Shown here: piece after piece, positions 49,898-57,988 of the stretch
How positions within the stretch are numbered: position 1 is the stretch's first letter
Layout: each line of letters starts with the position of its first letter
NCBI RefSeq assembly: GCF_003231285.1
Contig: NZ_QKNS01000003.1
Location: 434,001 to 498,000 of the forward strand
DNA from: Hymenobacter sediminis
GTDB taxonomy: Bacteria; Bacteroidota; Bacteroidia; Cytophagales; Hymenobacteraceae
Reading direction: 5' to 3'
Length of the DNA stretch: 64,000 bases
Notes under the pieces: generated by a model
What the model was told of the DNA's origin: nothing
What the model saw: the letters and a program-made list of their open reading frames with translations, nothing else
The model's database searches: none
Made by a program: the position numbers and the translations under genes

Positions 49898-50437
49898 ATG
49901 ATACAACAGTCCTCAACCTCCGCGGCCCAAGCGGGTGGGGTGGCTGCCCCACCGCCCACGGGTACGGTGCGCCTCACCATCAACGGCCAGCAGCACACGC
50001 TGCAGATTGCGCCCTGGACAACCCTGCTCGATGCCCTGCGCGAATACGTCCACCTCACGGGCACCAAAAAAGGCTGCGACCATGGGCAGTGCGGCGCCTG
50101 CACCGTGCTGGTGAACGGCAAGCGCATCAACAGCTGCCTCTCGCTGGCCGTGATGCACGAAGACCACGACATCACGACCATTGAAGGCCTGGGCAGCCAG
50201 GAAAACCTGCACCCCCTGCAGCAGGCTTTCATCGACCACGACGCCTTCCAGTGCGGGTACTGCACGCCGGGCCAGATCTGCTCGGCCCAGGGCCTCATCA
50301 ACGAAGGCCGTGCCCATACCGAGGAGGAAATAAAGGAGCACATGAGCGGCAACTTGTGCCGCTGCGGCGCCTACGCCGGCATTCTGAATGCGGTGAAGGA
50401 GGTAGTGGATTCCAAGAGCTCAGAGTCTAGAAGATAG
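49898..50437 (+). CDS. Molybdenum hydroxylase iron-sulfur subunit (YagT/PaoA-like)
   Basis: A 179-residue subunit with two [2Fe-2S] clusters. The plant-ferredoxin-type cluster uses Cys60, Cys65, Cys68 and Cys80 in 'KKGCDHGQCGACTVLVNGKRINSC'. The second uses Cys119, Cys122, Cys154 and Cys156 in 'FQCGYCTPGQ' and 'GNLCRCG'. It passes electrons from the Mo-cofactor subunit to the FAD subunit of an aldehyde oxidoreductase-type enzyme. An N-terminal extension of about 20 residues is low complexity, not a clear Tat signal. The C-terminus (SKSSESRR) is encoded by an intergenic-like sequence. It starts the operon with the FAD and Mo subunits. Confidence 0.93.
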   Translation: MIQQSSTSAAQAGGVAAPPPTGTVRLTINGQQHTLQIAPWTTLLDALREYVHLTGTKKGCDHGQCGACTVLVNGKRINSCLSLAVMHEDHDITTIEGLGSQENLHPLQQAFIDHDAFQCGYCTPGQICSAQGLINEGRAHTEEEIKEHMSGNLCRCGAYAGILNAVKEVVDSKSSESRR

Positions 50438-50509
50438 AGCGTAGATGGCACTGCCATCTGCGTCTCGCCCAATTCTAAGTTCTCACCTCTCAGTTCTAAG
50501 CTCTCAACC

Positions 50510-51532
50510 ATGAATCCATTCACTTACTCCAGCGCTACGGCCGTCGAGGACGCCGTGCGCGACAACGCCAGCCATGAGGGCGCGGCCTACATCGGGGGCG
50601 GCACCAACATCCTCGACCTGATGAAGGAAAACGTGGCGCGCCCGACCCACCTGGTGGGGCTGAACAAGCTGCCGCTTACTGCTATTGAGCCTACCCCCGA
50701 GGGCGGCCTGCGCCTGGGCGCCCTGGCTACCAACGCCGATACGGCCTGGAACGAGGAAGTAAAGCGCCGCTACCCGCTGCTGAACCAGGCCATTCTGGCC
50801 GGAGCTTCGCCGCAGCTGCGCAACATGGCCACCAACGGCGGCAACCTCATGCAGCGCACCCGCTGCTACTATTTCTATGACACCGCTACCCCCTGCAACA
50901 AACGCGAACCGGGTTCGGGCTGCGGGGCCATTGGCGGCTTCAACCGCATTCATGCCATTCTGGGGGCTAGCGAGCAGTGCATTGCGACTCACCCCTCCGA
51001 TATGTGCATTGCCCTGGCTGCTTTGGCCGCCACGGTGCGTGTGAGCGGGCCGAACGGGGAGCGGGCCATTCCGTTCGAGGACTTCCACCGCCTACCCGGC
51101 AACACCCCGGAGCGCGACAACAACCTGGAGCCCGGCGAGCTGATTACCGGCCTCGATTTGCCCGCTAAAGGCTTCGAGAAGAACTTCAGCTACCTCAAGC
51201 TGCGCGACCGGAACTCCTACGCCTTCGCCTTGGTATCGGTGGCGGCGGCCCTGGAGCTGGACGGCGACACCATTACTGATGCCCGCCTGGCCCTGGGCGG
51301 CGTGGCCCATAAGCCCTGGCGCGACCAGGAGGCCGAAAACCTGCTGAAAGGCCAGCCCGCTACCCCCGAAACCTTTGCCCGTGCCGCCGCCAAAGTGGTA
51401 GAAAGCGCCCAAGGCTACGGCTCCAACAACTTCAAGATTGAGCTGGCCCGCCGCGCCATTGTGCGCGCCCTTAAGCAAGCCGCCGAAGGCAGCCAGCACG
51501 CATCCGACGTCTTTTTAAACTCGAATCCATGA
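50510..51532 (+). CDS. Molybdenum hydroxylase FAD subunit (YagS/PaoB-like)
   Basis: A 340-residue FAD-binding subunit of the CO dehydrogenase/xanthine dehydrogenase medium-chain type. FAD-binding 'YIGGGTNILDLMKEN' lies near residues 27-41, and 'PQLRNMATNGGNLMQRTRCYYF' is typical. The central Cys-rich loop ('CYYFYDTATPCNKREPGSGCGAIGG', 'ASEQCIATHPSDMC') matches PaoB, where it binds an extra [4Fe-4S] cluster. It overlaps the Mo subunit start by 4 bases (ATGA), so translation is coupled. Confidence 0.9.
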   Translation: MNPFTYSSATAVEDAVRDNASHEGAAYIGGGTNILDLMKENVARPTHLVGLNKLPLTAIEPTPEGGLRLGALATNADTAWNEEVKRRYPLLNQAILAGASPQLRNMATNGGNLMQRTRCYYFYDTATPCNKREPGSGCGAIGGFNRIHAILGASEQCIATHPSDMCIALAALAATVRVSGPNGERAIPFEDFHRLPGNTPERDNNLEPGELITGLDLPAKGFEKNFSYLKLRDRNSYAFALVSVAAALELDGDTITDARLALGGVAHKPWRDQEAENLLKGQPATPETFARAAAKVVESAQGYGSNNFKIELARRAIVRALKQAAEGSQHASDVFLNSNP

Positions 51533-53760
51533 GCACGACCAACTATATCGGCAAGCCCACGAGTCGGGTTGACGGCCCGGCCAAGGTGACGGGCGCCGCT
51601 ACCTACGCCGCCGAGTTCCATGTGCCTAACATGGCCTACGGCTGGGTGGTGAGCAGCCCCATTGCCAAAGGCCGCATTACCAAAGTTCACGCTGATGAAG
51701 TGCTGGCTATTCCGGGCGTGCTGGAGGTGTTTTCGCACGAAAACGTGCCCGGCCTGGCCTGGTTCGACCGCAACTACAAGGACGACGTAGCCCCCGGCGG
51801 CTCGCCATTCCGGCCCCTGCACGAAGACAAAATCAAGTTCAACCAGCAGCCCATTGCCCTGGTAGTGGCCGAAACGCTGGAACTGGCCCGCTACGCCTCC
51901 TCGGTGCTGCGCATCGACTACGAGGAAGAAGCCCACGAAACCGACATCGAAGCCAAGCGCGACGAAGGCTTTGAGCCGGGCCGGGGCAAATCGGGCTGGA
52001 TGCCGCCACCGCCGCCCCGCGGCAACCCCGACCAGGCCTGGGAAGAGGCTGAGCACCACATCGAGCACGAGTACGTGCACGGCGCTCAGCACCACAACCC
52101 CATGGAAATGTACGGGGCCACCGTAGAGTGGCGCGGCGACAAGAAGCTGACGGTCTATGACAAGACCCAGGGGGTAGTAAACGTACAGAACTACCTCACC
52201 AAAATCTTTGGGCTGAGCAAGGACGACTGCCGGGTGATTAACCAGTACATGGGCGGCGGCTTCGGCTCGGGGCTGCGGCCGCAGTACTCGGTGTTTCTGG
52301 CCGTGCTGGCTTCCCTGGAGCTGAAACGCTCGGTGCGCGTCACGCTCACGCGCCAGCAGATGTTCAGCTTCGGCCACCGCCCCCACACCCTGCAGTACGT
52401 GAAGCTGGGCACCAACCCCGATGGCACCCTGGCCGCCATTCAGCACCACGCCCTCCACGAGACCTCGCAGTTTGAGGAGTATACTGAAAACGTGGTGAAC
52501 TGGAGCGGCATGCTCTACCAGTGCGAAAACGTGAAGCTGGGCTACCAGCTGGCCAAGCTGGATGTATTTACGCCCCAGGACATGCGCGCGCCCGGCGCTG
52601 CTACCGGCTCCTTCGCCCTGGAAGTAGCCATGGACGAAATGGCCGCCGCTGCCGGAATTGACCCCATCGACTTCCGCATCCGCAACTACGCCGAAGAAGA
52701 CCAGAATGCCGGCAAACCCTTCTCCAGCAAGCGCCTGCGCGACTGTTACCACCAGGGCGCGGCCAAATTCGGGTGGGACCAGCGCAACCCCCAGCCCCGC
52801 TCCATGCGCAAGGGCAACCGCCTGGTAGGCTATGGCATGGCTGGCGGCGTGTGGGATGCCACCCAGAAGAAAGCCGCCGCCAAGGCTACCCTCACCGCCG
52901 ACGGCAAACTGCTGGTTTCCAGCGCCACCGCCGACATCGGGACGGGTACCTACACCATCATGACCCAGATTGCGGCTGAAACCCTGGGCTTGCCCCTGGA
53001 GGCCGTCACCTTCAAGCTCGGCGACACCGACATGCCCGAAGCCCCCGTGCAGGGCGGTTCCTGGACGGCCGCCTCGGTAGGTTCGGCGGTGAAGAGCGTG
53101 TGCGAAGCCATCGGTGAGAAGCTGCTCAAGCTGGCCCAGAAGATGGAAGGCTCGCCTCTGAAAGGTGCCAGCATAGACGAAGTGGAGTTCGTGAACGGCC
53201 AGATCCGCTTGCGCCAGGACCCCGACAACGCCGTGGTTATCCGCGACGTACTGCAGGCCAGCGGCGAAACCAAGCTGGAAACTGATACCTCCGCCACGCC
53301 CAACCTGCTCAAACAGGCTACCCACTCCATGCACTCGCACAACGCCGTGTTTGTGGAGGTGGAGGTAGATGAGGAGTTTGGCACCGTGCACGTTACGCGC
53401 GTGCTCAACGCCGTGGCCGCCGGCCGCATCCTCAACCCCAAAACCGCCCGCTCGCAGGTGCTGGGCTCCATTGTGTGGGGCATCAGCATGGCCCTGATGG
53501 AGGAAACCGTTATGGACCACCAGTTTGGGCGCTACATGAACCATAACTACTCGGAGTATCACATCCCTGTGCAGGCCGATATCAACGACATCGAGGTGCT
53601 GTTCGTGGAGGAGGAAGACGACGTAGTAAACCCGCTGGGGGTGAAGGGGGTAGGCGAAATCGGCCTGCTGGGCGTAGCCGCCGCCATCACCAACGCCGTG
53701 TACCACGCCACCGGCAAGCGCGTCCGCGACCTGCCGATTTACCTGGATAAGCTGCTGTAA
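51529..53760 (+). CDS. Molybdenum hydroxylase Mo-cofactor subunit (YagR/PaoC-like)
   Basis: A 743-residue molybdopterin-binding catalytic subunit of the xanthine dehydrogenase family. 'NQYMGGGFGSGLRPQ' and 'QDMRAPGAATGSFALEVAMDEMA' bind the cofactor. The catalytic Glu710 is in 'GVKGVGEIGLLGVAAAI' near the C-terminus. 'DGPAKVTGAATYAAEFHVPN' is the usual N-terminal segment. Substrate is probably an aldehyde by analogy with PaoABC; not proven. Cofactor-insertion chaperones of the XdhC/PaoD type are not in the window. A ModE-like box and the Crp-type gene lie upstream. A long reverse-strand open frame inside is a shadow. Confidence 0.94.
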   Translation: MSTTNYIGKPTSRVDGPAKVTGAATYAAEFHVPNMAYGWVVSSPIAKGRITKVHADEVLAIPGVLEVFSHENVPGLAWFDRNYKDDVAPGGSPFRPLHEDKIKFNQQPIALVVAETLELARYASSVLRIDYEEEAHETDIEAKRDEGFEPGRGKSGWMPPPPPRGNPDQAWEEAEHHIEHEYVHGAQHHNPMEMYGATVEWRGDKKLTVYDKTQGVVNVQNYLTKIFGLSKDDCRVINQYMGGGFGSGLRPQYSVFLAVLASLELKRSVRVTLTRQQMFSFGHRPHTLQYVKLGTNPDGTLAAIQHHALHETSQFEEYTENVVNWSGMLYQCENVKLGYQLAKLDVFTPQDMRAPGAATGSFALEVAMDEMAAAAGIDPIDFRIRNYAEEDQNAGKPFSSKRLRDCYHQGAAKFGWDQRNPQPRSMRKGNRLVGYGMAGGVWDATQKKAAAKATLTADGKLLVSSATADIGTGTYTIMTQIAAETLGLPLEAVTFKLGDTDMPEAPVQGGSWTAASVGSAVKSVCEAIGEKLLKLAQKMEGSPLKGASIDEVEFVNGQIRLRQDPDNAVVIRDVLQASGETKLETDTSATPNLLKQATHSMHSHNAVFVEVEVDEEFGTVHVTRVLNAVAAGRILNPKTARSQVLGSIVWGISMALMEETVMDHQFGRYMNHNYSEYHIPVQADINDIEVLFVEEEDDVVNPLGVKGVGEIGLLGVAAAITNAVYHATGKRVRDLPIYLDKLL

Positions 53761-53780
53761 TCCAGTTTGTCGTAACACAG

Positions 53781-53815
53781 AAAAGCCCCGGTGCCGTAAG
53801 GTGCCGGGGCTTTTT
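53781..53815. terminator. Terminator of the molybdenum hydroxylase operon
   Basis: AAAAGCCCCGG / CCGGGGCTTTT with a 12-base loop, followed by TTTTTG on the plus strand. It also suits the convergent minus-strand gene. Confidence 0.85.
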
Positions 53816-53819
53816 GTTT

Positions 53820-54797
53820 CTAATCGTTATTGCTTGCAAACAAATTTAATTGTTGTCTATCTGCCTCCTTCTTCTGTCTATGCTTCTTTCCTTCAGGAGT
53901 TTCTATAGGTTTTGAATTCTCAAAATATTTATTAACTCTAATAATGTCATAGCTCGTAATTCTTTCTATACCATCATTGTCTAATCTTCTGTTGATTACT
54001 AACAGGCAATTGATGGATGTTCCGTTTTTGAACTGAATAAGCCCAGTCTGAACTAAATTTTTGAATTCGTTAGATTTCATGTTAAATGAGATAGGTGTAT
54101 CCTTGTAGATGCCCATCCATTTATAGTTGCCTTTCTTGAGGACTGGTGATATAATTTCAATCGTTTCATTGTCTAACTCGATAGGCTCTAATTCACTGCT
54201 TTCTAAAATATATTCACTAAAGTTTTCTCTATAAATTGTTTTCTCAGGTAGCAAAGGCCTCTTGCTGTTATCTTCAAGAGTTAAAGATATTTTACTAACC
54301 TTAGGATAATTTCCTAGTAATTCATAGAAATTAGATCTTCTCTTTTTGATTATATTATTTTGTATATAATATGCGTTGCTTTCTCTGGTTTCTTGTCTTA
54401 ATTTTTCTATCTCTAGCTTTAATTTATCCTTCTCTAATGTCTTAAGCTCCTCATCTTCAAAGATGTTATCAACAACTTTTTCTATCGTTTTTTGTATAGG
54501 TGTTGTGAATATATTTAATGCAAGAGCTGTTATTACAGCTGCTAAAATTGTAGATTTTTTATTCTCTTGATCATAAACTATTTTGAACCACCTTCTTATT
54601 CCTCCTTCTGCTAAAGGCTCAGTTTCTATGTTAACGTAAGCACCCAAAGAAGCTGATATAGTTTTTATAAAACTAAGAAATTCGTGCTCACATCTATTTT
54701 GAACTACAGCATCCATTGTATGAGTGCCATCTTCAAACCAATAATGTAACTCTAGAGTGTTTCCATCAAATAAGGAAACGCTGTTCTCTTCTAACAT
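53820..54797 (-). CDS. AT-rich membrane-anchored protein, unrecognised family
   Basis: A 325-residue protein in a strongly AT-rich segment unlike its neighbours. The N-terminal part contains 'HYWFEDGTHTMDAVVQNRCEHEFLSFIKTISASLGAYVNIETEPLAEGG'. A hydrophobic helix ('STILAAVITALALNIFTTPI', about residues 81-100) is followed by a charged coiled-coil ('EDEELKTLEKDKLKLEIEKLRQETRES', about 112-138). The C-terminal domain is mixed alpha/beta and Lys-rich at the end. I do not recognise a named family. Its composition suggests transfer from a low-GC bacterium, and it lies next to a broken gene. A role in defence is possible but only suggested by these features. Confidence 0.72.
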   Translation of the reverse strand: MLEENSVSLFDGNTLELHYWFEDGTHTMDAVVQNRCEHEFLSFIKTISASLGAYVNIETEPLAEGGIRRWFKIVYDQENKKSTILAAVITALALNIFTTPIQKTIEKVVDNIFEDEELKTLEKDKLKLEIEKLRQETRESNAYYIQNNIIKKRRSNFYELLGNYPKVSKISLTLEDNSKRPLLPEKTIYRENFSEYILESSELEPIELDNETIEIISPVLKKGNYKWMGIYKDTPISFNMKSNEFKNLVQTGLIQFKNGTSINCLLVINRRLDNDGIERITSYDIIRVNKYFENSKPIETPEGKKHRQKKEADRQQLNLFASNND

Positions 54798-54871
54798 ATA
54801 TAGATTAATGATGGCATAGCTCTGAGTTGAGCTTAGAATATCGGCAATATAGTAGGCTGCTAATGATTTAG

Positions 54872-55129
54872 CTATAACCTCTTCAACACTTCCGTCGCAT
54901 TCATACTCTTGGGATTCAATTCCACTGACTTCTTGTAATTGACCTTGCCAGCTCTTTGTTGCCGGAGGTGAGGTAGGCTTCGGCGAGGCTGTCGAAGGCG
55001 TTGCCGCTCTCGGGGTGGAGCACCGTGTTGAGCTTGAATACTTCTAGGGCTTTCTGTTGGTCACCCTGGCGCAATAGAGTGTAGCCCCAGCTGTTCAGGT
55101 CGCTTTCGGCGGTAGGAAAGCAAATGAGG
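54872..55129 (-). pseudogene. Truncated, frameshifted TPR-protein fragment
   Basis: The minus strand encodes 'FPTAESDLNSWGYTLLRQGDQQKALEVFKLNTVLHPESGNAFDSLAEAYLTSGNKELA', then needs a +1 shift near 54945 to continue 'VNYKKSVELNPKSMNATEVLKRL' and reach a TAG at 54872-54874. This is the C-terminal tetratricopeptide part often found at the end of Bacteroidota serine hydrolases and esterases. The 5' part is missing; the next gene's stop lies directly upstream. One base seems deleted. The 75 bp between it and the AT-rich gene (54798-54871) show nothing recognisable. Confidence 0.65.
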
Positions 55130-55132
55130 CCT

Positions 55133-55600
55133 TTATTTTACCCTGGCATATTGCTCAATATTGATTCGGTTTATTCCGCTGGCTTCTACCTTTTCTATGC
55201 CTCGCTGAACCAGGGTGTCGTTCTTGATGGCGACGGTAAAGGTGAAGTCGTTGTTTTCCCAATCCCGGGCGCTGCAATATTCGAGGTGCTCTGTGTAAGC
55301 ACTGCCAGTAAGGGAATAACGACCTCCGCCCGCCACGAACACAGCAGAGTCCTTGCCCTTATTCACGTCGTGCTGTAAAAAAGAAAAATGGGTGTCGTTG
55401 ATGATTTTTACGAAGGATATCTTTTTGTTTTTCGTGTAATCAGTAGAGGTTGTATCGCCTTTTTCGATGATAGTGCTTTTAATGAGCTGCCAGGTGCCGG
55501 TTATTGCCTTGGAGGTCGGCGCTGATTCTTTTTGTGCTGTATTGGGGTTGCATGATAGGAGCGAGGCAGCAACCAATGCGAAGCCGGGTAGTGCTTTCAT
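55133..55600 (-). CDS. Lipocalin-like (DUF4488-type) lipoprotein
   Basis: A 155-residue exported protein: 'MKALPGFALVAASLLSC' is a lipobox-type leader with Cys17. The mature part 'GTWQLIKSTIIEKGDTTSTDY...FVKIINDTHFSFLQHD...GGGRYSLTGSAYTEHLEYCSARDWENNDFTFTVAIKNDTLVQRG...QYARVK' follows the pattern of small lipocalin-like beta-barrels of the DUF4488 group in Bacteroidota. Function unknown. Its stop is followed directly by the TPR fragment, so the original downstream gene has been damaged. Confidence 0.72.
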   Translation of the reverse strand: MKALPGFALVAASLLSCNPNTAQKESAPTSKAITGTWQLIKSTIIEKGDTTSTDYTKNKKISFVKIINDTHFSFLQHDVNKGKDSAVFVAGGGRYSLTGSAYTEHLEYCSARDWENNDFTFTVAIKNDTLVQRGIEKVEASGINRINIEQYARVK

Positions 55601-55672
55601 GTTGTGAAGTATAGCGTATAAATGATATACTTCGTAAGTACGGTAACTAACCTGACTCTTGCTTTACCGCTG

Positions 55673-56836
55673 CTAAGTGCTCTTGGCTTTTAGCAGTGCC
55701 AACAGCCCCAGCGCCGGGCCCACGGCCAGCGGCAGCAGCAAATACTGTGGGGGCAGGCTGCGGGCCAGCAGGCCGGTAAGCTGAATGCTGGCAATGGTGA
55801 GGGCGAAGCCCAGGCAGTTGACGATAGTGAGCAAGGTACCCCGCGAGGCCGCCGGTGCGTGCTGGGCCACCAGCGTAGAAAACAGCGGCGAATCGGCCAC
55901 CACCACTACCCCCCAGAAAAACAGAAACCCCAGCAGCAGCGCCACCGAGCCGCTCCCCAGCACCAGCGGCGACCCCACGCAGCACACCCCCGACAAAGCC
56001 AGTGCCGCCGTAGCTACCGGGCGCGGCCCCAGCCGTTGCGAGAGGAGCCCGCTGCCCACGCAGGCCAGGCTGCCTACCCCAATAATTAAGAACGAGAGCA
56101 GGGGCACCGGCAGCTCCGCGCCGGGGTGCAGGCGGTTGTAGGCCGCCAGCAACACCGGCACGAAGGCCCAGAACGTGTAGAGCTCCCACATGTGCCCGAA
56201 GTAGCCCAACGCCGCCGCCCGAAACTCCGGCTCCCGGAACCCCGTCAGAAATGCCGTGAGTTGAAGTTGCTGCCCTGCGCGGCGGTAGGGCCCATCGGGC
56301 ACCAGCAGCACCAGCCCTACCCCGCCCAGCACCGCCAACCCCGAGGTGGCCACCGTCACGTACTGCCACGGCAACTGGGTGGCAGCAGCCCGAAGCAAGT
56401 GCGGAAAGGCCGTGCCCAGCACCAGCGCCCCCACCAGAAACCCCAACGACCGGCCCAATCCGGCCTCGAAGTAGTCGGCGGCTATTTTCATGCCCACCGG
56501 GTAAATGCCCGCCAGGAAAAACCCCGTCAGAAACCGCAGCATCAGCAGCTCCGCAGCCCCAATGCCGCTGAGGTTGACGCCCAGGTTGCAGGTAGCGGCC
56601 AGCAGAGCACTGATGAAAAATACCCGTGAGGGCGAAAACCGGTCGGCCACGGCCAGCAGGGCGAAGGTGAGCGTGCCAGCAATAAAGCCCAGTTGCACGG
56701 CGCTGGTAAGGGTAGCCACGAAGCCGGGCGGCAGGTGTAGTTGAGCAGCTACATCGGGGGCAACAGCGTTGCCGGCAAACCACAGGGAGGTGCAGAAAAA
56801 CTGCGCCACCACCAGGGTAGGTAAAATGCGGGACAT
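55673..56836 (-). CDS. MFS transporter
   Basis: A 387-residue major facilitator superfamily transporter with about 12 hydrophobic segments, beginning 'MSRILPTLVVAQFFCTSLWFAGNAVAPDVAAQLHLPPGFVATLTSAVQLGFIAGTLTF'. The signature loop reads 'ALLAVADRFSPSRVFF', and 'LRFLTGFFLAGIYPVGMKIAADYF' and 'PDGPYRR' are typical of this group. Substrate unknown. The start at ATG 56836 is preferred to 56911, whose extra residues are not membrane-like. No operon partner. Confidence 0.88.
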   Translation of the reverse strand: MSRILPTLVVAQFFCTSLWFAGNAVAPDVAAQLHLPPGFVATLTSAVQLGFIAGTLTFALLAVADRFSPSRVFFISALLAATCNLGVNLSGIGAAELLMLRFLTGFFLAGIYPVGMKIAADYFEAGLGRSLGFLVGALVLGTAFPHLLRAAATQLPWQYVTVATSGLAVLGGVGLVLLVPDGPYRRAGQQLQLTAFLTGFREPEFRAAALGYFGHMWELYTFWAFVPVLLAAYNRLHPGAELPVPLLSFLIIGVGSLACVGSGLLSQRLGPRPVATAALALSGVCCVGSPLVLGSGSVALLLGFLFFWGVVVVADSPLFSTLVAQHAPAASRGTLLTIVNCLGFALTIASIQLTGLLARSLPPQYLLLPLAVGPALGLLALLKAKST

Positions 56837-56995
56837 GAAGGCTTGGGCGGGACGGGTGGGGTAGGAGCAGAACAGGCCCGCAAGTTGCCGAAAGTTCTGC
56901 GCTCCGGCCACTTCAGATGCCCTCTTAGCTCAACCTATTGAGCTTCACCCTGTGATACCTTTCTCCTTGCATGAGCATCGCGCCTGCGCTAGGCG

Positions 56996-57088
56996 GTCAT
57001 TCCGAACTGGTCGAGGAATCTCGTGTGCTGACGTTGTGGTTGTAATCAGACATCAACACACGAGATTCCTCGACCAGCTCGGAATGAC
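56996..57088. repeat. Palindromic intergenic repeat
   Basis: GGTCATTCCGA...TGGTCGAGGAATCTCGTGTG pairs with CACACGAGATTCCTCGACCA...TCGGAATGAC: almost perfect 30-base arms around a loop of about 30. It belongs to the same family, with other end sequence. It occupies much of the 314-bp gap between the MFS and GNAT genes; the rest shows nothing clear. Confidence 0.82.
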
Positions 57089-57150
57089 GTTTATGAGGGG
57101 ATGCAACGGAGGCGGTAAAGACGCGTCGCCACAGACAGGCATGACGCTCA

Positions 57151-57723
57151 TTAGATGGGCTGGCTATTCCGACTTTTCGTGGTTTGGCAGGCCAGCTCTA
57201 AGTACTGGTTGCCGTTGAACTCAAACTCCTGGATAACCTCCAGCCCCAGTTTCTGAGTGTGGGCGGCGTAGGAACGGGTGTTAATGCGGTTGATGAACGT
57301 GACCAGTACCGGATAGCGCGGGGCCATCTGCTCCCGCGAGAAGTCAAAAATCCGTTCCAGCAGGCCACTACCCCGGTAGGCTTTGTCGAGGCAGACGGGG
57401 CCGTACTGGTAGGAATTCTCGGTGCTGAGCTGCCGGCCGGCGTAGGTCAGCGTGGGTAGCTGCGCTATCATGTAGGAGAAAATTGGCCACTCCGCCCAAA
57501 ACTGCCAGCTTGCAGCCATGACGTACGCCACCACCTGCCCCTGATGCGTGGCAATGGATAGGCCCTGTTCCTGCTCAATCAGCTGGATGAGTTGCTCGCG
57601 GGTGAAGGCGGTAGTCACGAAACCATCGGCCTTATCCTCCTCGGCAATGGTAGCAAGCTGGTATTTCCGGTGCAGAGCCAGCACGCCGTCGATATCTTCT
57701 AAGCCGGCTAGTTTGAATTCCAT
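57151..57723 (-). CDS. GNAT family N-acetyltransferase
   Basis: A 190-residue GNAT-fold acetyltransferase: 'EFKLAGLEDIDGVLALHRKYQ', 'QLIQLIEQEQGLSIATHQGQVVAYVMA', the acetyl-CoA region 'GPVCLDKAYRGSGLLERIFDFSREQM' (a variant of the R/QxxGxG/A motif), then 'LVTFINRINTRSYAAHTQKLGLEVIQEFEFNGNQYLEL'. Substrate unknown. The ATG at 57723 is preferred to 57756, because the added residues are not typical. It is bounded on both sides by palindromic repeats. Confidence 0.82.
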   Translation of the reverse strand: MEFKLAGLEDIDGVLALHRKYQLATIAEEDKADGFVTTAFTREQLIQLIEQEQGLSIATHQGQVVAYVMAASWQFWAEWPIFSYMIAQLPTLTYAGRQLSTENSYQYGPVCLDKAYRGSGLLERIFDFSREQMAPRYPVLVTFINRINTRSYAAHTQKLGLEVIQEFEFNGNQYLELACQTTKSRNSQPI

Positions 57724-57766
57724 AGGGGGTAGGGAGTAGAAGAATGCAAACTGCAAGAAATAAACT

Positions 57767-57866
57767 GAACGTCATGTCGAGCTAGCCGAGACATCTCGCG
57801 TGCTGATGTTGTGGTACTAACCAAGCGGCGCACGCGAGATGTCTCGACAGGCTCGACATGACGTTC
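57767..57866. repeat. Palindromic intergenic repeat
   Basis: GAACGTCATGTCGAGC (57767-57782) with GCTCGACATGACGTTC (57851-57866); inner arms CGAGACATCTCGCGTG and CGCGAGATGTCTCG also pair. About 40 of the first 43 bases agree with the copy at 43828. It lies in the space between the GNAT and YgiD-type genes. Confidence 0.82.
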
Positions 57867-57958
57867 TGAGTTATGTTAGACGCTTGCCGATAGAAGCAAT
57901 ATATCCTATACGCTTCCATTTCTTACCCTACATCAAGGAAGTGCTATCCAAGCCGGGG

Positions 57959-57966
57959 TACTTTTG
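57959..57966 (+). promoter_or_regulatory. Bacteroidota -7 box before the YgiD-type gene
   Basis: TACTTTTG is a perfect TAnnTTTG element 23 bases before the TTG start. No -33 TTTG is visible at 19 bases upstream. Confidence 0.4.
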
Positions 57967-57988
57967 TTAGGTAACTATTACAAACCGC

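Noticed and set aside
51415..53778. 787-residue open frame on the minus strand across the molybdenum hydroxylase catalytic subunit
   Set aside because: The opposite strand encodes a full, conserved Mo-cofactor subunit; the reverse frame is Val/Gly/His-rich without any recognisable domain, as in other shadows of GC-rich genes.
54798..54990. Open frame upstream of the AT-rich gene's ATG (54797) that continues in frame through the TPR fragment
   Set aside because: It has no ATG, GTG or TTG in a suitable place, and the DNA there encodes a better TPR protein in another frame, so it is a chance extension.
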